Made by a program: the position numbers and the translations under genes. Positions 55,183 through 64,000 of a DNA stretch of 64,000 nt are shown here, in pieces; within the stretch, counting starts at the first letter, position 1, and each line of letters begins with the position of its first letter. Source of the DNA: Spirodela intermedia (lineage: Eukaryota > Streptophyta > Magnoliopsida > Alismatales > Araceae). Below the pieces are notes generated by a model. It was not told the DNA's origin and searched no databases. It saw only the letters and a program-made list of their open reading frames with translations. The stretch spans positions 1,677,001-1,741,000 of the forward strand of contig LR746281.1 of NCBI GenBank assembly GCA_902729315.2, written 5' to 3'.

Positions 55183-58100
55183 GAGAGCTTGGTATTGTCT
55201 TACTCAAGATATGGTATTCTTCGCCGTCTCACAAGCTCATACGTGGTCTGATTGGTCATTACGAGGTAGCTGCATGGGAAAGAGAGATGATGAATCACCC
55301 TCCAGAGAAATGAAGCAGAAACATATCCCCTCTGAGAGTGATCTAAGACTAGAAATGGATCCTACGCGCTCTTCTTACTGGGTCAAACCATCTCAGTAGA
55401 GACCTCCCCGACATGCCACCTCTTCCCAGAATAGATAATCAAGAAATTTTCACACTCTAATAAATCCGGTAATAATTTCTTAAGGATAACTAATCACCAA
55501 AGCTGGCCCACTCTAATCATCATCTGCATCGACCACTCCGTTTAGTATGGTGTTTGAGGTCAGAGAAGATCTTCACCTGTGAAATACCAGCAGCAGCAGG
55601 AGGAAAATAAGGCAGATGATCAAGACTGCGAGGAAGATAATAGCAAACCCCTCCTTCCACCTGATCACACAAATTTCGCAAGGGATCAAGCAGATTACAT
55701 GAGATACCAACAATAAATCTGGGCTTTTTTATTATTATTATTTTACTAAAAAAGGCATGGTTCTATGACCCAATGAAATCACATTAGATCACATCAATCC
55801 ATACCATGCCTTGTCGAATTTCGACCTCAGAAAGAAGTAGTACAAGATAATCGTCCACATGCACAGCAAGGTCTCTTCAAAAAGATACCACCTACAACAC
55901 CACTTTCAGGTTAAATGATCTGAACGTAATGCGATATAATCCCTGTTACAAGGATCGTAGGTTTACAGGAAAACGTGATGTTTTTCATGTGCAAGAACCG
56001 AAATTATTCTGTTTCAAGACAGAACTTGAAGATCATGATGCCCACATGCTCAGTAATGCTGTGTAATGCTTCAGGAATCAAGATGGGATATGTAGCAAAA
56101 AAATTCTGTCATAAAGTAAGAAAAGGCCAAGCAACACTGCAAAGAAGATGAGCGTATGGAGGCAAATCTGTGATTCAATACATCATCTCATGACCAGCCA
56201 TTGCCATTGTAGTGGAATCTGCGCCAATGGCACACCAATTCAAATTCCCCATGATACAGCATCTTTCTAATGTAAAATAATCGACTTTATTGTTCACAAT
56301 CTCATCTCTGGATATGCTGTCTCTGATTCTTGAGATAATCTTCATTGATGTAATGAAAGTGCAGCCCTTGACAATGATTGAAAACAGTTGAACAGAAAAA
56401 AAATAAAAAAAATTTGCCTGTTTTAAGCAAATTTTCTCAGAACTATTTATCTGACTTCGACTGCAGCTTGATAAAAAATGCCAAGCTTCTCCAGTTTTAT
56501 AAATCCACCATCAAGAAAGCGTCAAAGCTCTTGTCTCAACTTCTTTCATGACAGTAACATCCCCAACCAAGTTCTCTTAGACATCTAGACCAATATCTAG
56601 GGGGTACCCATATTAAAAAAAATAAAAAAAGGGAAATATTGAATTGGCCTTTAGGATAAAAACACTGTATTGGCCAGATGTGAACGTGAACATACGAAAA
56701 CAAGTCACTATCCATCTAAAGAAAAAGAAAAAGAAAAAAAAAAAACCAGGTCACAGTTTAGCTTCTGAGCAAAATTATGGATGAGAATGTGAATAAATTG
56801 AACTTACCAGAAACGGCAATGATTCCTTAGACCAACGCAGGTTCCCAGCCACAAGCAATGATGATCAAATTGAAGAACACACTTGTTACAATCATGGCAA
56901 TGCTTTGAGCGCGGAGGCTGAAAAGTGTAAGAAGATGTTAAGACCCCAGAAATGAACTAAGAGAAGTATAATTAATAAATTACCCGTTGAAACTTCCAAG
57001 TTGAACATTAAAGGTAAAGCGACAAATAAGCATCACCTGAATGAGAAACACGCATTATAGAATAGAATAACAAACAAATGGAGCTTCAAAGCATCATAAG
57101 ATGATTAAGTATTCATGTCTGACGAACTATAATCCAATTACCACCAATCTCATCAGATATAGGCTTTAATCAACAAAGGGATTGGCTCAAATAAAAAATT
57201 GAAAAGATAACTTTGCAACAGAAGCCAAGGGCTAATTGAGATCTTTTTTAAGGGAAATTTATGAGTAAAACACATTAATGTTATACACAGTCATTAAGAG
57301 AGATGATACAACCAAAATAGACTGGGTAAGTGAGACGATAAATTAATGATACAGTACAAACACATCATGTTGCATCTAATTGATACGTGGAAGGCCATCA
57401 TCAAACCAAAAAATACAAAAAATATCCTAAAAATTGCAACTGACAAATAATTGATGTCATAGGACGAACATCAACCTTTGTATCAGGATGGTTTTCTTTC
57501 TCAAAGTAATGTGCATGTTTCAGGCATGGTTTCTTTGTGGAATATCTTTTGCATTTTTCTCAGTGAATCGCTCCTAACATGTTTTACTTGGCTTTCAAAG
57601 AAACACCACAATGGCCACATTCAGACATCAAAAACAGAGATTTGCAACAAAAAAAGGCAAGGATGTGTATGTCAATGTGATGTGTACGTCTCATGCCTAA
57701 AACATATACATCACTTTGAGAAAGAAAAATGCCTTTATGTAGAGGCCAGAATGTGACGGCTATTCACATGGACTAAAGCGTCACATTGGTGAGCAAGGGC
57801 AATAAGGCACATGTTCACATAACCTACACAAAGGAATTGTAACACTTCATCACATCTTTAGTGAACACAATCAAACACCGTGCATTCTCATAAATTGAAC
57901 AAGAAATAAAAAACACATGCATTATGCGTTAAATCAACTTAAAAATATCTTTTTAATATTTAAAATAATGAAAGTGTTTCATATGTCCAGAACTTATTTA
58001 TATGCATTACCCCTATTTTATTAAGTTTATCATTCCATTAAACAAGTAATAGTTACTAAAATATTCGATTTTATGATCCTAAACTACAGTATACATCTGC

Positions 58101-61100
58101 TGCAATTGTGTAGAAATAATTTGTAATAATTACTTCTAGTATTTAAATGTATGTATAACATATTTATGAATGGCATTACCTAGTCTCCTCATCATATTAT
58201 CCCATTGTCCTCTACGATGCATGTTTGTCTTTCATGATGATTGGAACAAGCTTCATCAAGTAGTAATTAGATTTAATTTATTTATGAAAGAATGAATAAC
58301 TATTTGGATTTTGATAATTTGTGTATATTATTTAAATGTGATTTTTTTATAATTTCATTAAAATGCAAACAGTCTAATATTCAAAAATCAAATAATATGT
58401 CATTTTTATGATTTTAATATATCTTACATATCTTTTTTATTAATATATGTTATTTATTATAGTTTTAAAAATTAATCTATCTTCTGTATCTTTTTAATTT
58501 TATATTTAATGTATTATAGCATTCAAAAATGTAATCTATGTATCCTATTTAAAATTATATATTTACTATAGTATAAAAAACTATGTATAATATACTTACA
58601 TCAGGAATCCCCTTTTCATCTACACACAAGGCAATAACTTACTGCTTCAGTCACCTTCTCAAACCTAAAAATGAAAGTAAATTTTGACTGCAATTGAATT
58701 TACAGGTCTTTTTGCTTATAACTCTAATGTTGATCGTGAATAAGGTGGATCACAGAAAATGTCCCAGGAAAAACATAAATGAAAAACCACCGCTTGTAGA
58801 AAAACGAATAAATCATGTCGCCCTACCTCATTAGCTCATAGTCACATTTGTCTCATTCAAGGCAGCATTCTTGGTTCTATGCCAGAAAGTTAAGGGCAGC
58901 CCAGACATCTGGGGGAGAAACTACTTGTAAAGCTCTCTTTCTTTAGCAAGGTATAAAAGAGAACTCACTCAATAAATTCATTTAAATGAAGATGAAAAAT
59001 CTAACATTGTATTACCAAACGAAAAGCAATAACCAAAGCAGAGGATTTAATCGGGAAAGAGAGGATTATTCACTTCTATTTCTCGTTAGAGTTGATGTAC
59101 AACATTCTTGCTGCATGCCTTCTCAGTAATAGAATCATTAACTAATAGGGATAGATAGATGTTTGAAAGGAATTATTTTCGTCTGATATAGCAAAACCAA
59201 GTTAAACATCTCTTTATGAACAGATTAATTTTCTGCGTGCTTGTGTTTATGTATGTGTCCGAGAGAGCGAAAGAGAGGGAGAGAGAAAAAGGGAGAATTG
59301 GGAGCAGTTCATGAGAAAAACAAAATTGGAATCATCAAAAGAAAAAAGTACATAGATAAACCATGCACAAGCACAGATAAGTTTTCAATGTCCGTATCCT
59401 ATCGACTATTTTAATTAGTTTATTCACATTGTAAGCTTGCAATTGGTGGAATCGAACGCATAAGATAAAAAAAAAAAGTAAAACAGTTAGGTCAAGTATT
59501 ACCTGAACAATGTTGCAATGTGCGCAAGTCCAATTCCTGCCATTCAGAAAGGAAAAATTATGCGCATAATTCTATTTCAGAAATGGACGACAAAGAAATC
59601 AAATGGATGTTATGATATATGGACACAGTCCTCGAAAATGTATAAGGGACAAAATAACCAACGCAGAGGAAATATGGTCAAATTGCCTGGTATAGGAAAT
59701 AGTAATAGGGACGTGGTTTTAACATAGAAACGTAACTTTACGTTAAATTTCTTCCTTCAGAAACTTAAGAAATCGGTTCCAAGGCACTAAACCCTTAAAA
59801 ATCCACAGAAAATCTCCTTCCTCTCCGGTTATTTTACTTCAAGCCTACTGATGAACCCATATTAGTGATCTATCACTAGGAAGTAATCAGGAGAAAGTGG
59901 TTCCAACCGAATTATACAAAATCATAGATGGAATGTTTTTGCTGTTATCTTTTTAAATGGTTTAGTGGTATCATCACGAAACATACTTCTTAAGGCTTGA
60001 AAGAGATTCTCAAAAAAATTGGAGATTTCTGAGAAAACGTAAATAATTAAAAAAAAACCGACAAAAAGGATTGATCTGACCTAACTTTATAAGTTTGATT
60101 CGACAAAAAAAATTCAATGAATGTGACCAAATGAGTTTTTAAGAAGTTACTAGATGAAACTTAAATGAAAAAATGATATTTTTCAGTTAAAAGTAGTGCG
60201 CATATATCTCTAAAGAGCAGCTGGTACGCAAGTCATTTATTTGCTGAGCATGATCATGCAGAAATATGTGTTGCCAGTCTCCCACGTTGAACTCATCTAG
60301 ACACCCAACTCCCAAAAACCGAAGGCCATCTTTTTCACACACTCTCATACAAAATATGTATCCACAGTGATGGATATTTATAGGGTATCCGGATCCATTT
60401 TCATACCGCAGCACACATTGTCATTGCTTCACAATCCTCTTAAACTGCGGTCATAGCAAGATTCGAAAGGGAGCGGAGTTATGTAGATCTTAATTCAGAG
60501 AAAACTAAAGATATCCTAGATAAACAAGCAACGGATAGTTTTGGCAGCGATGATGATGTGTAAGATTTAGGAAACCGTGGTCTACTTGGCCAGCTCTTCT
60601 TCTTCCCCCTATAAATAGGTATTATGGGGGGAGGAGAAAAAGGTAATTTCTGGAATGTCAGACATAAGTAAGGTTAAGAGAAGCAATGGAAGTCAATCAA
60701 CAAGAACTTGACAAATAATCAGTAAAAATAGAGTGAACTGTTCAAACCCAGCAAGCTCGGATGACAGAAACGTTCAATTCAGACAAACACAGCAGAATAT
60801 TGCACGAGATTAGAACGAATTACTACGTTTCATTTAAGAAGTCGTGTATTCATGGTCAAAGACTATTGTCCAGGGATTATAGAAGAATTTTTACAAGTAC
60901 CTGCTTGTCAGCCACGATGGATAAAGTTCTGTCACCAATTTTGTCCAAGCAGCAGAATTCATTCGAGTGATGTTTTTTCTCAAATGATAGGACTCTAACG
61001 GAGAAATTGGGCTGTCATTTCTTCTCGCAGCTGATTGCCTTTGCTTGATCATCAGAAAAAAAATGAATGGGACAGTAACTAACATTACCACTATTCAATA

Positions 61101-61533
61101 CTACTGCAAAATTAAGAACTGGCAGCAAACCAAAAGCTTTTCCACTTCTGATAACCAAACAGGGAAATTACATTGAGGTCCTGGATGTTGAAAATGTAGC
61201 ATGTGGTTCATTTCCGGCGTTCATTTCATCAATCACGTACCTAGGTGAGAAATAACAAATTCGTCAAACGAGCCAATCAGACAAAAAAATCCAGAGGACA
61301 ATAACGTGATTATGATAGCTATATATGTCAACAAGTTGATCTAGAACAATTAAAATAAATGTGGCATAAAAATGGAGAAAAATTACAAAAGGCAGAATTC
61401 ATGAAACACGGAAAAAATATGCCAAAACTAAAGTTTCTAGTTGAAGGATAGAGGTTACCCTGGCGAGGAGCCGGAGGTAAAGAAATATTGAATCAACACC
61501 ACTACAAACAGCACCAGGTACAAAACACTGTAC
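54928..61533 (-). CDS. PAT10: DHHC-type protein S-acyltransferase, PAT10-like, 5' exon(s) not located
   Basis: DHHC enzymes attach fatty acids to cysteines of membrane-bound proteins; PAT10 acts at Golgi and vacuolar membranes. Nine exons were found: 61,533-61,459, 61,240-61,172, 61,038-60,901, 59,536-59,503, 56,917-56,808, 55,891-55,805, 55,660-55,577, 55,269-55,204 and 55,105-54,928. They cover 279 residues, and all phases agree. The exons give, in order, a membrane helix [37 protein letters not shown], the cysteine-rich core with [14 protein letters not shown], two further helices (one [20 protein letters not shown]) and the conserved [17 protein letters not shown] and VHPFSKG blocks. The protein ends GRCCC. 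The first exon, which should hold the N-terminus and first helix (about 60-70 residues), lies upstream of 61,533 or beyond the window. Confidence 0.9.
55149..55178. repeat. (GA)n microsatellite in a PAT10-like intron
   Basis: GA run within the last intron (55,106-55,203), on the plus strand. On the transcribed strand it reads CT and could serve as polypyrimidine tract for the last acceptor. Confidence 0.7.
58340..58590. repeat. Degenerate AT-rich tandem repeat in a PAT10-like intron
   Basis: Three or four units of about 75 bases, each containing a TATAGT/TATAGC stretch, CAAAAAT/TAAAAATTAATCTAT and a CTTTTTTAATTT-like run, in the 2.6-kb intron 56,918-59,502. Confidence 0.45.
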
Positions 61534-64000
61534 CTGAAAAATTAGTGAAGGAAAAATAAGATTTGAAAGTGCACCGATAAGCAAACAAACAAAAGAATGA
61601 CAAATGTAGAAATGATAAAATGGTTTCATCAAAAAATAATTAGTCAACTCTAATAAGCTTTGGGCAATTCTTCTGGCTGCAATGAAAAAAGCTCGATTAG
61701 TTCACTATTAAAGAAAACATAATGTATGAGGTCACTATCCGCTCTCACAGACACCAACAAGGATGTGAATCAATGTACTACAAGTGTACATTGTGGCTAC
61801 AAAGCGAAAAAGTCAAATGCTTTAATGAAGCATCCATGTGAATGTTCATAGACAATCCGCCTCATCTGGTACAATTCTTACCAGGTTCAGTATTATAGAA
61901 AAGTATCAAAACTACAAGCACAGATTCATTAATAAATTCAAAATGCATGTACCTAATTTGGCCATTTGCAAACTATTTCCAATTTAATAATCTCACATGG
62001 AAGTTACAATCATTGTTCATGCTTTTCAACAAATATGACCATCACAGATGTTCAGATAACCGGTAACCTAGAATAACGATTTTTGTTCCGCTTCCAGCCC
62101 TTTCTATGATCAGAAGCTGATCTCGTGGAAGGTTTACACGATCAAAGATCTCAATCAAGTATGAGAAAGTTCAATCAAATCATTTTCCATCTATCATTAG
62201 TGGGATAGAGACACAGGCGTAAAGTATCAACAAGAACCCATGGCAGAAACAGCGAATTTTGATAAGCAAGAATCAGGATACCAGAGGCACTTATTTCTTA
62301 TTCATATACAACTGCATGCATACTTCAGCATCATAGCATTTCTACCCATACGAGATCCTACCGTGAGTTCCTTAAAAAGTTGAACACAATACCCTAGAGT
62401 CTAGTCTTCATAAATTTCAATGCACGTCCACTTGACAACTCGCTCATGCATAGTTCCAAAAATGCACCCTGAATGGCTTTTTCATGTTTTATGTTTGCGA
62501 GGGGAAGATCATCCAAGACAAAGTATCTGTATGGGGAAACATTTTACCCGTCCGGGGTTCCTGAAGGATGCAGATGGAACACTGAGAGATACCTAAAGAA
62601 CCAAGAGGATCTCCATCCACAAGAATCAATGAGGGCACTTGATAATGGATGAGAAACATATTAATAGGCAAGATTCCCTGCTCCAAAGTCCAGGAAAACG
62701 GACAATCTAATCATATACGTTTTAAAATAAGAAACAGGACAGGAATAGGATGCGATGCTATAAGAAATTTTAAAAGAGTCGCTCCTACTTAAAGAACTGA
62801 AATTATTATTTACGTGAAAAATAGAGTATAATCTCCAAATCATGATGTCTTCAAAGAAAAGGAGGTGAATATGGGGAGAAATTCGAATCCTAAAAAAACA
62901 TTGAGGGATATGAGTTGAGCGCATAAAATAAGTATGACATCCTACCGAGCGTTTTTTTATTCCAATGGGAGGACAATGAAATAAATGGCAGGAAAAAGAT
63001 TAAAAAAAACGTCAAACTCTCTTGTCTGCAATATTATCAACAACATTAATGGATCTAAATAAGGTAAATCTTCAGAAACATGGATTTTAGATGATGCAAT
63101 TGCAAGAAACTAGATATAAGTTAATCTGTCGAAGGAGTTCACTCAAAAGAAGGGGCCAGGTTAGGAAAAACATAGTTCAACAACAAGCTGGTGGTTCAGG
63201 GTGCATAGCATAGATAATTTGCAGAATTTTCTCTTTCAGACTGATCATAAAGTTTTAATTTCCCATTCGTCATTTTCATTTAGTGTTTGTCACTCATAAG
63301 CTAAGGGGAAATCAAGTGTTCGTCGTAGGTTGTATTCGCTTGTTTGTATGATGAATAAAACACCACAAAAGAAGGGTAATAAAAAGCATAGTTCCGAGTC
63401 CTCAAGAAACAAAGCCCAGCGCCTTTCATTGTAGGTGTCTTCTCAACTTATATATGTAGCTATAGATATAGATATAGATATAGATATATATACATATATA
63501 TATATTATATAGTGTCACTGTCGTCATAAAACCTTATCCCATGGATCAGGTATTGTCTCATATATGCAATTCATTTAGGTGGATAACGTACTGAAAACAC
63601 CTCGCTATTAGAGTGCCTGGCCTGCAAAGGAAGGGTCACACTGCCAACCGAGAATGAAAGAATTCATACAAAGAGAATAGGTGCTGTCAGTTTTAGATTA
63701 ATTAGATTCATATTAAATAAATTCACTTTACTTTCCAAGCTAAACTAGTTAAAAATCAGAGATTGAATGGTAAGAACGTCGCTTTTCATTCCTATAAAAA
63801 AAACAAACATGCTTAACTAAGGCTCCTTGACACGGTTGGCTAAGATTCCCCTCTCGTATATGGCCCAATCAGTAGAGAACCTGATTGCATTGGGCCTTTG
63901 CTTGGAAGCGAACTAACTGGGTAGTAGCAAACCTAGAAAATCCCTGGAATTAGAATTTCATAACCTTATCCATTTCTTATCTTTTTATCAGTAACCCTTT
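61534..64000. other. No recognised gene; a TATAGA/TA microsatellite at 63,461-63,510
   Basis: Probably the first intron or upstream DNA of the PAT10-like gene. I looked for its missing N-terminal exon on the minus strand (a hydrophobic stretch followed by a TG donor of phase 2) and did not find a convincing one. Confidence 0.4.

Noticed and set aside
57478-57756. 92-codon plus-strand frame in a PAT10-like intron
   Set aside because: It is antisense to an intron, with no recognisable domain, and is consistent with chance in AT-rich DNA.
1-64000. CRISPR arrays, bacterial-style operons, tRNA or rRNA genes
   Set aside because: None were seen. Short direct repeats are microsatellites or eroded tandem repeats without regular unique spacers, and no cloverleaf with A and B boxes was recognised.

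Overview
The window is nuclear DNA from a flowering plant. The genes carry introns, encode plant-specific families (PLS-type PPR protein, Raf-like ACT-domain kinase, MSL mechanosensitive channel, GDSL esterase, PAT10-type S-acyltransferase) and sit among decayed copia and gypsy retrotransposons. Several genes (PPR, KAPA synthase, F-box/LRR, MSL, GDSL) are very GC-rich while the kinase is AT-rich. That bimodal composition suggests a monocot, but the species cannot be named from the sequence.

Layout. 1-3.5 kb: a PPR gene running off the left edge and a DNL zinc-finger gene, both on the minus strand. 3.5-13 kb: AT-rich DNA with a decayed copia element (about 4.97-7.3 kb) and, at 7.7-9.1 kb, three rearranged pieces of the KAPA synthase gene, two of them facing each other as an inverted repeat. 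13.2-15.2 kb: the six-exon, apparently intact KAPA synthase gene (biotin synthesis) on the plus strand. 15.5-32 kb: a repeat-filled stretch with no supported gene. It holds gypsy gag and integrase relics, a second copy of the copia family split by a 1.9-kb LTR-like insertion, an inverted copy of that insertion, and GA/CT-rich tracts. 32.4-48.4 kb: three genes on the plus strand, FBL10-type F-box/LRR, STY46-type kinase (16 exons, with a small LTR element in intron 6) and MSL4/5/6-type channel. 49.5-61.5 kb: three genes on the minus strand, a GDSL esterase, a 105-residue two-helix membrane protein of unknown function, and a PAT10-type S-acyltransferase whose first exon(s) were not located. 61.5-64 kb: nothing recognised.

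The genes are unrelated housekeeping and signalling genes and do not form a pathway cluster. Gene models were built by hand from splice consensus, reading phase and recalled family sequence. All exon phases agree within each model, but no transcript or database check was possible.

The most unusual structure is the inverted pair of KAPA synthase fragments at 7.95-9.09 kb. Each keeps a TATA box and they converge, so a read-through transcript would fold into double-stranded RNA matching the functional gene 4 kb away.
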